Shown here: piece after piece, positions 34,201-45,600 of the stretch
Layout of the letters: each line of letters begins with the position of its first letter
How positions within the stretch are numbered: the stretch's first letter is position 1
NCBI GenBank assembly: GCA_036785705.1
Contig: JAWUZG010000332.1
Coordinates: 4,836,001-4,900,000 of the forward strand
Source: Acanthornis magna
Lineage: Eukaryota > Chordata > Aves > Passeriformes > Acanthizidae
Direction: 5' to 3'
Length of the DNA stretch: 64,000 nt
Made by a program: the position numbers and the translations under genes
Notes under the pieces: model-generated
What the model was told of the DNA's origin: nothing
Database searches by the model: none
Seen by the model: only the letters and a program-made list of their open reading frames with translations

Positions 34201-36083
34201 CCATTCCATGGATGGACCTGTGGGCAGTGCACCCCCAGCTCCTCTGTGCCAGCCACAGGCATTTCCAGAGGGGGAATTTGCATCCAGGGAAATTCTCTTC
34301 TTTACAAAGGAAATGTGTCAATGCTGCTTTGGGCACAGCCGCACTCTGACCCTCCAAAAACCGGGACATCAGGTCTGTCCTGGCCAGGTGTTGGTGCCTG
34401 GCTCCTGCGTGCCAGCCCATTCCCAACCAATTCTTTGGGAGAGGAGCAGGCAGTGCTGGGACTGGCCATGCTGGGAGAGAGGAGGTTTGCAGCTCTGGGG
34501 CTGAGCTGGGGATTGCAGAGGAGGGAGGGCTGGCTGGGTTGGGGGGTGAGCAGAGATGGTTCCCATCCTTTCCCCTCCTCCAGCCCTGAGGAGAGCTGGG
34601 TTTGAAATCCTCTTCCACTCCCTCTGAGCTGGCGCTGTGCTGGAATGGTTTGATGTGGAGGAGAGACAAATGAGTGACTCACACACACTCGGGGAGGATA
34701 AAAATACTCGGGCCCCATGTGTCCCACCCATGTGGGGTGGCCGGGAATGTGCAGGTGCCATCCCTTCTCCCAGAGCAAAGCCGGGACAAATCCTCAGGGA
34801 ACTCAGCGGGTGCTGCCAGCGCTGCTCTTACCCCAAACAGCTCTGCTGAGCAGGAGTGACAAAGATCAAGGGCCACGTGCCGTGGGGATCATGTGGACTC
34901 TGTGTCCTTTGGCAGGCAGAGGATGACACAGCTCTGGCACTAACCCTGCTCCCAGCACTTGGGGAGCACCAGGCCAGAGTCCCCAGGTTGTGACAGCAGC
35001 ACTGTGGTCACTCAGGTTGGATCCAAGAGGTGGCCAAAGGGCAGGATTTGGTCTCCTCTGGCCTCTGGAGGGGCGGCACAGCCTCTTAGGGCACTGCCAG
35101 TAAGGTGTGCCCAGCTTTCAATGCCTCTCCTCAGTCTGCCACGTGCAAGGGTCACAGCAGTACTCCCTGTACTTCCCTCACTTCCCTATTCCCAGGGAGA
35201 GGAAGGAGGTTTGAAAGCAGAGCCTTGACTTCACCTCTCTTGCCTTTTGCAATGCCATTTTTGAAAGCAGGGCATTTTGCAGTGCTTTTCCCTGATTTAT
35301 GTTGCTTTTTGGATGCTCTCTGATGCAGGAATACCGTGTTGGTGAGGGCACACGGTGCCAGGAACACCCAGGGGTGATCCGTGCCCAGCCCTCCTCTTCC
35401 CAGGGACCATCCACGCAGGGCTGATGAGTGACAGGTGTCCCACGGCCTTGCAGAGCCTGCTGGTGGGGATGCTGGTGACAGGCTTGGGAGGGGACATCAC
35501 CCAAATGTCCCTGGAGGGTGACACATGGCACAGAGGGCACAGAGGGCTTTGCCTGGGAGGTGCTTTGTGCAGGGAACCTGTGCTGCGACTTCGAGCTCCT
35601 TGAGGGGCAGTGATCAGTCCTGGAATCTGGGAAAAACACAAGGAGTGGGGAGAAAAAGGGAAAAAATGGGCAAAAAGAGAAGAAAACCCCTTGGGTGAAG
35701 GTTTCCACCACACAGCCTGAGGGAGCTCCCTGCCTGAGCGTGGTGGGGACTGATCCTCTGCTTCCTTCCTGCTGCTGCCTCTTCCATGGACCCACAGGTG
35801 TCCCCATGGCACCCTCAGGCCAATCCCCGATGGCTCCCCTGGGCTCCTGGCAGGGAAAATGGGGGCAGTGGGAATGTGGGGACGGGGTCTGGGCGCTTCA
35901 TTGCCCACATCCTGGATGTTCCTTGGTGGTTTTCCAGGGAGGGGAGAGCCACCTCGATTTGCCCTGGGAAGGAGAAGGAGTCTCTCCTGGTCTGGGGAAG
36001 ATCTCAGCTCCCTTCAGACTTTGTAGGGTCCTGCCCACCCCCTCCAGTGCCTCCTTCGGCATCCCTGACCTGTCCCAGGGTGC
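34201..36083. other. Unique intergenic sequence, 1.9 kb
   Basis: An AT-richer stretch at about 35225-35340 contains a short direct repeat (ttttgaaagcaggg-like). No gene recognised. Confidence 0.42.
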
Positions 36084-36173
36084 ATCCCATCCCATCCCAT
36101 CCCATCCCATCCCATCCCATCCCATCCCATCCCATCCCATCCCATCCCATCCCATCCCATCCCATCCCATCCC
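36084..36173. repeat. (ATCCC)18 pentanucleotide microsatellite
   Basis: Eighteen perfect units over 90 bp, the longest perfect microsatellite in the window. On the minus strand it is GGGAT, so regularly spaced G3 runs could form quadruplexes. Confidence 0.97.
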
Positions 36174-36399
36174 AGGATTTCCTTGTGAGCAGCTCTGACG
36201 CTCAGGAGGCTCCAGAGGGTCTTGGATCACCAGAATATTCCCAGGAAGGGGGGAGAAGGGAAGTCCCAGCACTCACAGTGGGCTGCACCCCAAAGCGAAG
36301 GGGCCCAGCATGGCCCACCTGAGCCACCCCGGTGCCAGCGCTGCGGGAACGTCCCTCCTGTCACCTGGCAGGCTCCGGAGATCACGTTCCTGGCATTTC
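36174..36399. other. Unique GC-rich sequence
   Basis: Nothing recognised. Confidence 0.4.
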
Positions 36400-36760
36400 G
36401 CTGGAAGCTGAAGCGCAGGAGCCGGGCTCTGGCAGGGATCCCAGCACTCTGCGCTTTCCTGGTAGCGGGGTGGGAGCTGCCACGGCGGGGCGGGGGCTGC
36501 CTGCGGGGGGAGGGGGAGGAGGAGGAGGATGCTCCTGCCGGGATGCAGCCCCGGGAGCCGGCTGGCGTGGGAGCGGGTGGGAAGGCAGTGCGGGGGGAAG
36601 CAGGGTGGGAAAGCGAGGCGCAGTTCCAGGGGGCGGACGGTGAGGTGGGAGCCCCGCTGCAGTCGGGCTTGGGGCTGTGCCGCCTCGGCAGATGCAAATC
36701 CTGCTCCCTCCACTCTCCCGCACGGATCCGGGCGCTCCTCTGCTCCCGACGGCGAGCGGG
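36400..36760. promoter_or_regulatory. Orphan CpG island with GC box, G4-prone run and octamer
   Basis: About 360 bp with raised CpG density. A GC-box (Sp1-type GGGGCGGGGG) lies at 36487-36496. A quadruplex-prone G-rich stretch spans 36484-36530. A perfect octamer ATGCAAAT lies at 36692-36699. CpG dinucleotides continue to about 36760 (cggatccgggcg, cccgacggcgagcgg). No clear TATA box or splice donor marks an exon. It could be a promoter of an unannotated transcript, or an enhancer-associated CpG island. Confidence 0.45.
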
Positions 36761-37269
36761 AGGCAGCAGGGGCTGTTCGCCACCCTCTGCACCCTGTGAC
36801 AGCGAGGGGGGACATACTGCTCACCCCCAGCGCAGGGCACCGAGGGGACCCCACTGCTGGGGCATTCCTGGCGTTTTTGTGTCCCCTCTGATGGATGGGT
36901 CTCTCCCAACTCCTGCCCGTGCTCCACTGGTTAAACTGGGCCACAGGGACAACTGGGACAGCGGTGGGACAATGTTGGACTGGGGGAACTGCCTCACAGA
37001 ACCGAGCCGGTTAAAATAGATGTGATAAAAAATAACTCTTTTTAGCCAGGATTAGTTCCTGGATCAGGATCTGACCCCCTGGCAGTCTGGGTGGCTGTGC
37101 CAGCAGCGCTGGGTGGCACTGGGACAGCAGGAAGGAGTGTGGGACATGGCCCCTGCCCTGGCAGGACACCCACCAGGACACAGGGTCACCTCCCAGGGGG
37201 ATTTGCAGCCTGCCCAAGGCAGCAGGAGCACCCGGAGGGGCAGAGCCACCCCATCCCTTCCTGCCCGGC
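36761..37269. other. Unique sequence with small AT-rich patch
   Basis: 37010-37070 contains gttaaaatagatgtgataaa and ctttttagccaggattag. Otherwise GC-rich and unremarkable. Confidence 0.4.
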
Positions 37270-37340
37270 CATGGAATCACACAGTGCCTTAAAGATCATC
37301 CCATTGCACAAGCTGCCCTGGGCAGGTGATCCTGCCATGC
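37270..37340 (-). mobile_element. Possible short CR1 LINE remnant
   Basis: The plus-strand text catggaatcacacagtgcc, ttaaagatcatcccattgc, then ctgggcaggtgatcc resembles the reversed CR1 3' end with two internal deletions. The match is short, so the call is tentative. Confidence 0.5.
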
Positions 37341-38940
37341 TGACTCACGGCAATGCAGACATGAGTCAGTTGGGAGAAAAAAACCCTCCTTTTCCCTTTT
37401 TTCCCTTTGTAGTATCCCTTCCTCCCCGGATCTCTCCCTGAGTTCTGAGCTCCACAGCCTCCCCACGGCCAGGGCCAGCACAGGGATGGAGAGGGACTGG
37501 TTATTCCCGGGGAAAATGGGAATTCTCTGCAAATGGAAACATTTCTTTTCCCTAGGGCTCTATCGAGTACCAACACCCCCCTCACTGTTCCTATTTCTCC
37601 CAGACACATTTGCCTGTCTTTCATGGGAATTTCAGCCCACCTTGGGCTTTCTCAACCCCCAGCAGCAGCTCGCCCCTCCTCAGGCCCTTCCCTCAGGTTT
37701 GCAGGGATGCTAAGGCTCACTTCCTACGGCTCCTGCATATTTCTTCTCCAAAGCCCAGGCTCGGTTTGGCAGGAACAGCCGGCACTGCTTGTTCCTAGTT
37801 CGAACTCTCAGCTGGGGGATGAAATAGGAGGCTTGGATTGGCCTGTGCTGGGCTGAAGGCTGCTGGCTCCTCATCTCCTCATCACTATTTACTGCTCTGC
37901 CAGGCTCGTGTGTCAGCTGCGAATATCAGCAGCAAGACTGGGGATTTATTTCCAGCCCGCTGATGAAAATGTGGCCCATCCAGGAGCAGCACTTCTGCTG
38001 GGATCCACATCCAGGGTGGATCCAGGAATGGAGGGGACCTGCCACGAGCACTCTGCCCGGGCACTGCGGGGTGAGCTGGCTGTCTGTGGGGCAGGAAATG
38101 CCCCCTGGCACCGCAGGAGCCCCGGGGTGTTTGCCATGGCCGTGTTGCTCCAGCAGCGGCACAACCAGTCCGGCAGCAGCGGCGGAGGGTGGAGCAGGGA
38201 GCGGGGACAGGAAACTGCCCTCAAATGAGCCCACCCGGTGAATCAGAGCCTTTCCTAAGCCCGGCTATTCAACCCCGGCCTGCTGGAATGAACATGCCAA
38301 GGGAACAGCTCAGAACCTGCCGTGTGGCACCCACTGATTGTGGGCGCCCTGATCCCGGGAAAGATCCCGGCAGGAAGCATCTCACCTGCTCCCTGCCCGT
38401 GGGAAAACCTCTGCCCGGCCAGGGGAGACTCTGCCAGGTTTTCAGGGTTCAGCTGTGCCCCAGAAGGAGCCAGGCTGGGCCCCACCGTGCCACACTTCAG
38501 GATGGTGGCTGGCAGAGGAAGAGAAAGCGTAATCTGCGTAATCGCGCCTTTTTTCCCTCCTGTCCATTATATCCCACATGAGGCAGCAGGAAGAGTGTAT
38601 GACTCAGTCCTTTGCAATGCAGCTCCTCTGCGGCGGCTTCCTGTGCCTTCAGGATTGCCACGGGCTCAGGGTCCTACCTTGGTTTTCTCCCTTTGAATCA
38701 ATTCCTTCTCAGCGGGAAATGCGGGATCCTCCCGGCTCGGCTTCCCCTGGGCAAGCTGCCCGTCCTGCTGGGGGTGGGGTGAGCTGGTGGGGACCTCAGG
38801 CTTGGCAAACACAGGATTGGGACAGGAGAGCCAAAATCCATGGGGGAAGTGGGCAGGAGGGGTCACATTTGGGGTGCAGCCCAGGCAAAGCCGTCCTGAG
38901 CAAGAGCCTGGCTGCAGCTTTTGGGAGGGGAGCTCTGGGT
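37341..38940. other. Unique intergenic sequence, 1.6 kb
   Basis: 38525-38580 includes gcgtaatctgcgtaatcgcg, with two spaced CGTAATC words. No gene or repeat recognised. Confidence 0.42.
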
Positions 38941-39445
38941 CACGGAATCACAGAATGGTTTGGATGGGAAGGGACCCTAAAACTCATCTTATTCCACCCC
39001 TGCCATGGGGTGGACAGCTCCCACTAGCCCAGGCTGCTCCAAGCCCTGTCCAGCCTGGCCTTGGACACTGCCAGGGATCCAGGGGCAGCCACAGCTTCTC
39101 TGGGCACCTGTGCCAGGGCCTGCCCACCCTCCCAGGGAACAATTCCTTCCCAATATCCCATCTGTCCCTGCCCTCTGGCAGTGGGAAGCCATTCCCTGTG
39201 TTCTGTCCCTCCATCCCTTGTCCCCAGTCCCTCTCCAGCTCTCCTGTAGCCCTTTAGGCGCTGGCAGGGGCTCTGAGGTCTCTCTGGAGCCTTCTCCAGG
39301 TGAGCACCCCCAGCTCTCTCAGCCTGGCTCCAGAGCAGAGGGGCTCCAGCCCTGGGAGCAGCTCTGTGGCCTCCTCTGGACTCACTCCAGCAGCTCCATG
39401 TCCTTCTGGAGACCCCAGAGCTGGAGGCAGCTCTGCAGGGGGGTA
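38941..39445 (-). mobile_element. CR1 LINE fragment, about 500 bp, with 3' end
   Basis: The plus strand opens with the reversed terminus (cacggaatcacagaatggtt), followed by the full series of CR1 blocks. It continues past 'tctctctggagccttctcc', 'ccagctctctcagcctggc' and 'ggactcactccagcagctcc' to 'ccccagagctggaggcagc'. On the minus strand, pieces of the ORF2 C-terminal region (..PREAVAAPGS.., ..KARLD) remain in frame for short stretches. The element is 5'-truncated and frameshifted. It is a member of the young-looking 'ccaggggcagccacagc' type. Confidence 0.96.
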
Positions 39446-41023
39446 GGTGCTGCTCATGGGGTGCTGCTGCAGGGAGCTGTGGGTGCTCTGGTGCTGACAG
39501 GACACACACACAGCTCAGGGGCTTCTGGCAGTTTCTCTGTGGGCACTGGGAGCAGGTTCCTCCATGGGTCTGGCACGGAGTGTGGCAGCATTTCCATGCA
39601 CTGATAATCTGTAAAAACAGGGTGAAAATCTCTCCTGCATTGTTGTTAAATTTCAGATCTCTAAAGGCCTGGAACAGAGACAAAGCTCTTCTGGTTTGCT
39701 CCTTTTCCATGGCTCCGGATTCGGGCTGAGTGGGCAGATCTCTCCGGAGCCAGGCAGGCTGGGAGCTGTGAGATGTTTTCTAGTTTCATGCTCCTTACTG
39801 TAATGTGTCCTCCAGGATCTCAGGTTTTTATTTTGTGGGATGAGAGACAGCATGTGGCCCATTGCTCCCCATCACATCCTAATCCCCACCACATCCTCAG
39901 TCCCTGAGCTCCCAGCTCCTGTCCTGAGCCAGGGGAGCTGAAGGGAGAAGCTTCCCACAGCTCCTGAGGCACTGCGTGCCCAGAGATCAGAGGAATTTTG
40001 GTCCATATCAGCCGTCCCTGGGAGTCCAGGAGCTTCCAAAGGGAGAGTAAACCTTGCTGTTTACAGGCACTTGGATGAGCTCTGCTCAGGGGACAGGCTG
40101 ATCCTGCAGGACATCTGGGGACACGAGTGCTGCCTGTGCCCCCCTGCTTGGACAGGACACTGATGGCCACCCGGGGGAGGTGCCACCACCACCTGGAACT
40201 GGGGACACCTCGTGCAGGGTGATGGAGGCTCAGGAGCACCTCCCCACCATCCTCATCCCTCCCTCAGAGCGGGACGGGCCGCACCGATGTCCCTGTCCCA
40301 ACCCCACAGCGACACCTCTTCCACAGCCCCCTCAAGGTCCCTGTCCCATCAGCAATGTCCCCCTTCCCCAGCAGTGTCCCCCAGCCGTCTGCAGCAGCTC
40401 CATGGCCTCGCTGATGCCTTTCCCCTTGCTCTGGCCATTCCGCTGCCCCCCAGGGAGGAGGCAGAGAAGGATATCACCTCCCCTTGGGATCCTCCTCGTC
40501 TGTCTCCCCAGGATCTGTGCCTCCCACCGTGGGGAGCTGCCAGTGGGGCTGAGCTGCCTGGGCACCCATCCCGGCTCCGAGGAGCCCATTCCAGCAGCGC
40601 CGGGTCACACTGCAGGAATTATTCCTGTTCCCGAGTGTGCGGGAGGTGCCCGGCTCTGCTTGGGGTGGCTCTGGCTCCCCGCTGGCAGGTGGCCCTGCTG
40701 GGGTTTGCTGGCAGCCGTGAGGGGAGGGTATTTTTAGCTCTCCCCTCCCTCTGGCTGTGGGCGGTGTGTGGCATTTATTTGCCGTGGAAGTATTTGGAGT
40801 TAGGGTGGCAGGCGGCTTGCGCGGCACGAGCAGCGGCACGGAGCTCACACAGGCTCAGGGTGCCATCCTGACCCCAAATCCCTGGCTGGTGGGGTGGTCC
40901 CTTGGGCTTTCCCCCTCATCTCATGCCCAGGTCACAGGGAATCTGCATGGCTGAAACATCAGAGACCCAAGGAGCTGCTCCTAAGCTGCAGGTAGAGCAC
41001 AGGTGAGCTTCCCGTCACAGATC
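39446..41023. other. Unique intergenic sequence, 1.6 kb
   Basis: AT-richer at about 39590-39680 and 39775-39845. Stop-poor frames at 40180-40870 on both strands have no recognisable content. Confidence 0.42.
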
Positions 41024-41155
41024 ATGGAATCATGGAAGGATTTGGGTTGGAAGGGACCTTGAAGACCATTTCATTCCAGCCCCATGCCATGGCAGGGATG
41101 TCACCCACCAGCCCAGGTGGCTCAGGTCTCCATCCAATCTGCCCAGCAGAGGTAA
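41024..41155 (-). mobile_element. CR1 LINE fragment, 3' end only
   Basis: The plus strand begins atcatggaatcatggaagga, then tttgggttggaagggaccttgaag and ccatggcagggatgtcacc, and ends soon after 'ccatccaatctgccc'. Two terminal 8-mers are preserved. Confidence 0.93.
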
Positions 41156-41991
41156 ACCCATGGAAGCCATGCTCAGGCTCTGTGTGGAAGCATTTGTGAG
41201 CCCTGCTCCCAGGAGCTGCCTCCTCCTCCTCCTCCCCTCCATGTGCCCATGCCCACACTGGACCCACTTTTTCTCATGCCAGTCCCTTGACTCAGCTCCT
41301 GGCATTCCCAGGCCCGCATCCAAGCCTGTCCTGCTCCTCCGTGCCTGCACACGAATCTCCGTGGAGAAAACACCTCGTAGCTGTGAAATGATGCCCTGCA
41401 GGAAAATGCTACCCGACCTGTCAGGTGCCTTTCCAAACCCCCGCAGGCTGCCGGAGCCTCCCTGGCACATGAAATCCTCCCTGCCAGGATCATGCATTCC
41501 CTGGCACGGGGGAGAGCCCTGCTGGAGGCAGCTCTGGGATGGGCTGGGCACGAGCAGGAATGTTGTGCCTGCACGTGGAGTCTCCACTGGCGCGGGGGCC
41601 AAGCCGGGGGATGCAGGTGGTGATTCCAGGCTCATCCATTCCGTGGATGTCACACCTCGGACCCGCACGTGCTGCTCCCATGTCCCTGCAGGGGCTGATT
41701 CCCTGTGAGCATTCCAAGGTGTGGCACGGCAGAGCCAGAATTCCAGCAGCTGGCACGGGGCCAGGTTTGCTGCCAGCACCAGGAACCTGGGGCAGAGGCA
41801 GGGGGAGCATTCCCGGTGTTATTCCCAACTGCAGGGACTGCTCGGTGGGAATGGAGCGCGGGGACAAAACAGAGCCTGGGGAAGCAGTTGCCAAAATGAA
41901 CCTTGGTGACGTCTCCCCGGGCTGAACAGGAGGGTGTTCCCGCTGGATCACTGCCCTGGACCCTCTGGCTCATGCCATGATAACATCAGGG
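41156..41991. other. Unique intergenic sequence
   Basis: No gene or repeat recognised. A short (CCT)n stretch lies at 41215-41240. Confidence 0.42.
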
Positions 41992-42100
41992 AACCATGGA
42001 ATGGTTTGGGCTGGAAGGGACCTGAGAGCCCATCCAGTTGCACCCATGCCATGGGCAGGGACACCTTCCACCATTGCAGGCTGCTCCAAGCCCCATCCCT
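41992..42100 (-). mobile_element. CR1 LINE fragment, 3' end only
   Basis: The plus strand reads ccatggaatggtttgggctgg, then aagggacctgagagcccatcc, catgggcagggacaccttcc and ctgctccaagccccatcc. Only about 110 bp of the 3' end remains. Confidence 0.93.
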
Positions 42101-42634
42101 TGCACACATCTGTGTCACACGTATGTCCTGCGATGTCCATGGGCCTCTTCCCTGCCGTGACACAGCTCTGGGAATGCCCAGCCATGGACACCCCCTTGGG
42201 AAGGGGCCTGCAGCAGCCTCGGCAGTCCCACAGGGCCGAGAGCAGCCGGGAGTGCCTGAGTCACTGCAGCCCAGACACTGTGGGAGGGCTGGTTTCGGCT
42301 CCACCAGGCTCCCAGCAGAACCAGTAGCGGCTGCTGCCTGGTGTCTCACTGCAGCAGGGGCTCCACCCAAGAGCCTTCACCTTGTCTGGGAAGAACGGAG
42401 GGTGAAATTGTCATGCTTTGGTCTCTGCATGTCCAGGTGACATTGCTGTGTGGGTGGGAGCTGACACCTGCACACAGATCCATGTGGTGTCCCCTCAGGA
42501 GCTCAGCCCCTGCCCCAACACCGCCAGTGTCCCTCTGCATGCAGTGGGGTGGCAGGACTGGGGCAATGGCCAGGGCAGTGCCTGATGTCCCCAGGGCTGC
42601 ACCACAGGGCCCTGCCAGGGGCCGCCAGGGAAGG
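42101..42634. other. Unique intergenic sequence
   Basis: Nothing recognised. Confidence 0.42.
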
Positions 42635-43370
42635 TCACAGAGTCACAGGATCACTGAGGCTGGAAAAGCCCTCAAAGATCATCCAGTCAACCATTGCCCC
42701 TGCACTGTCAAGGCCACAACTGACCCGTATCCCCAAGTGCCACATCTGCGTGGTTTTGAACACCCCAGGGATGGCCACTCTACCAGTTCCCTGGACACTT
42801 GTTCCAGTGTCTGACCACCCTTTCAGTGAAGAAATTTTCCTTAATATCCAACCTGAGCCTCCCCTGGCCCAGCCTGAGGCCATTCCCTCTCCTCCTGTCC
42901 CTGTTCCCTGGGAGCACAGCCCGACCCCCCCCCGGCTGTCCCCTCCTGTCAGGAGTTGTGCAGAGCCACAAGGTCCCCCCTGAGCCTCCTTTTCTCCAGG
43001 CTGAGCCCTTTCCCAGCTCCCTCAGCTGCTCCTGGGGCTCAGCCCCTTCCCAGCTCTGTTCCCTTCTCTGGACATGCTCCAGCCCCTCAAGGTCTCTCTG
43101 GCCAGGAGGGCCCAGAACTGGACACAGCCCTCGAGTTCCCTCAGCAGTGCCAGCACAGGGGACAGGCACTGCCCTGGTCCTGCTGCCACCCCATGGCTGG
43201 CACAGCCCAGGGGCCATTGGCCTCGTGCCCCCCCAGGCACTCTGGGCTTGTGTCCAGCCGCTGGCACCAACACCCCCAGGGCCTTTCTCGCTGGACACTG
43301 CCCAGGCACTGCCCCAGCCTGGGGAGTTCATGGGGCTGTTGTGACCCCAGGGCAGGACCTGGCACGGGGC
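42635..43370 (-). mobile_element. CR1 LINE fragment, longest copy in the window (about 735 bp)
   Basis: The plus strand starts with cacagagtcacaggatcactg, then gaggctggaaaagccctcaaag. It runs through the ORF2 end, whose minus-strand translation keeps the CR1 signature RLRLDIKENFF..RVVRHWN. It continues upstream past 'ccagaactggacacagccc' and 'gccattggcctcgtgcc' to 'gttgtgaccccagggcagg'. It belongs to the same subfamily type as 1850-2085 and 48345-48453. Frameshifts and gaps break the reverse-transcriptase frame; the 5' 80-85% of a full element is absent. Confidence 0.95.
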
Positions 43371-44569
43371 TGCAGTGATGCCCTCAGGTGAGGAAGAAGC
43401 AGGCACAGAAACCTTCCCGAGGCCGGAGGATGCTGTAACCGTGGAGACCAGGAAGGTAATTGGGGAGAGAGGAGCGCACTGCAAAAGGCACCTGCTGCTG
43501 GAATCAGCCATGGAGCAGCTCTTTGAGGAAGCTGCCGATTTCCACATCAAAAGAGGAAGCTGAGAAAAGGCAGCCCAAAGGTTGCGGCCGAACTGCGCTC
43601 AGGTCCTCGCCCAGATGGCAACTGGGCCTCAGCAGATGGGGTGGGACGAGTTCCTCACAGCTCAAACTGCCTCCCCGTGGAGCCTGCGCTCTCTTGTCCC
43701 TTTAAAGGCCGTGGGGAGGACGGACTCCTCCGGAAAACAATTTGTGACATCTTCAGGTAGCTCCGAGACAAGGCTGCAGAGCTGCGGATGTCTTGGCTTT
43801 GTGAGGGAACAGCTGGTGAGATGAAATCTTTCCTGGCCAGGGATCCCCCCTGTGAGGGACAGCCATCCCCTCCGAGGCCTTCTCTGCCATGCTGGGGTTG
43901 TTCCCAGCTTTTGGTCTTGTGCTTTGTGCCCCAGCCTTGTCCTGGGGTGGGATTGGCACTGGGAGGGGCATTCCCCACCCAGGCCTCCAAACTTCCCTCC
44001 CACCATCAAACATTTCCATGTGCCCACCCCAAGCAGCATGGAGGGAATTCCTTCTGAGCCAGGGAGACAAAAAGCTTCCTGCAGAGTTGGCTGGAACCAG
44101 CCAGAAGTTGCCATCAGAGTTTTGCAGGCCAAAATCACTTTGACACAGCAGATTTCAGGCCTTGACCATCAGTTCCAGCTCCTCCTGCCCGTGGAGTTGG
44201 GCCTGGAGGAGATGAGATGGAGGTGCAGAAGGAGAAGGCTGAGAAGCTGCTCCACAAGGGATCTCTCCTTGATCCATCCTCACCCTGTGCCTGGCTGAGC
44301 TGGGGACAATGGGAGGGGACACTCAGCTGCAGCAAACCAGGATGACAATGGCCATTTCCACAACCTGTCAGTGGCACAAAGTGGCTCCTGAGGTCCTGCT
44401 GCAGGGGACAGGGCCTGGCCTGGTCCTCATCTGCTGTTTGTCCATCCAGCTCCTGTCCTGTTTCCTGGCTGTCCACACACACCGCGGGTTTTGGGCCAGC
44501 AGCTCTGCCTTTGCTGGGCTCTCAGGTGGCCGCCTGCAGCCTGCCCTGTCCTTTTCCAAACCCCACAGA
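43371..44569. other. Unique intergenic sequence, 1.2 kb
   Basis: 43375-43760 has mixed composition and short frames on the plus strand with no recognised domain. No repeat family or RNA gene. Confidence 0.42.
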
Positions 44570-44835
44570 GTCACAGAATGTCCTGAGCTGGAAGTGACCC
44601 CAAGATCACTGAAGTCCAACCCCTGGCCCTGCACAGACACCCAACAATGCCACCCTGTCCATCCCTGGCAGCGCTGTCCAAACGCTCCTGGAGCTGTGGC
44701 AGCCTCGGGGCCGTGCCCATTCCCTGGGGAGCCTGGGCAGTGCCCAGCACCCTCTGGGGGAAGAACCTTTGCTGCTCTCCAGCCTGACCTGCCCTGGCCC
44801 AACTCCAGCTGTTGTCCCCAGGACAGGTGCTCTGG
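44570..44835 (-). mobile_element. CR1 LINE fragment, third subfamily type
   Basis: The plus strand begins cagagtcacagaatgtcctg, then agctggaagtgacccc, 'caacccctggccctgcacag' and 'gtccaaacgctcctggagc'. It continues through 'cagtgcccagcaccctctgg' and 'ggaagaacctttgctgc'. This 'tcctgagctggaag..' terminus differs from the 'ggtttgggttggaag..' type, so it represents another CR1 subfamily. 5'-truncated. Confidence 0.92.
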
Positions 44836-44961
44836 CACAGGGGGTGGGGCCAGGGTGAAGCCCAACTGAGATCCTGGTGGTCCCATCAGCCCCGGCCATG
44901 GCATTTCCCACCAGGAAGTTGTTTGCCAAAGTGCAGCAGAACCACAGCTGATTTTCAGAAT

Positions 44962-45147
44962 CCCAGACTCACAGAATAGTTTGGGTTGGAAGGAACCTTA
45001 AGGATCATCTCATTCCTCCCCCTGCCATGGGCAGGGACACCTCCCACTGTCCCAGGCTGCTCCAAGCCCTGTCCAGCCTGGCCTTGGACACTGCCAGGGA
45101 TCCAGGGGCAGCCACAGCTGCTCTGGGCACCCTGTGCCAGGGTTTCT
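44962..45147 (-). mobile_element. CR1 LINE fragment with 3' end
   Basis: The plus strand begins ccagactcacagaatagttt, then gggttggaaggaacc, catgggcagggacacctcc and cagggatccaggggcagcc, stopping after 'caccctgtgccaggg'. Only about 125 bp separates it from the previous CR1, which is on the same strand but of a different subfamily. Confidence 0.95.
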
Positions 45148-45379
45148 TTCCACCTCCTCCAGGGATGTGAGGGTGAGGAGCACATTCCACCGCCAGCATC
45201 CAGTGCTGGGAAGACAGGAACATCTCATATCGCTCCCAGACCAACCGCAGCGACCAAAGCTGGGAATTCTGCTCAGGAAGCAGGGCCAGGCTGGAGATCC
45301 TGGCATCCCCAGGAGCAGGGGGAACAAAGCAGTGGCCGGCTGGCCCCGCTGGGCTGCAGCCCACATTAGCAGCCTGCCT

Positions 45380-45600
45380 GGAGTCTGTGTATTAGCCGTG
45401 AATTAATGTCCTGCAGAGACTGGGAACTGGGATCATGCGGGGATTAAAGAGGCATTACCCCTTTGTTAAAGCTGATGTTTTTGGGATAATCTGGAAGCTT
45501 TAGCTAATACATTATTACAGAAACTCCTTCAATCACAGCGGCAGACAGTAAGCAGATTTGGATATTACTGCATAACTGCGCAGGGCTGCTGCTGCTGTGC
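45380..45600. other. AT-rich island (candidate conserved noncoding element)
   Basis: Contains gtattagccgtgaattaatg, ggggattaaagaggcattac, ctttgttaaagctgatg, gctaatacattattacag and gatattactgcataactgc. It is about 220 bp, non-repetitive and densely packed with TAAT/ATTA cores, and lies between CR1 copies. A good enhancer candidate by composition; untested. Confidence 0.45.

Noticed and set aside
38941..39445. Functional CR1 ORF2 or a host gene using the CR1 coding text
   Set aside because: The frames carrying the CR1 C-terminal signature are short, frameshifted and lack the upstream reverse transcriptase. All CR1 copies here are dead fragments.
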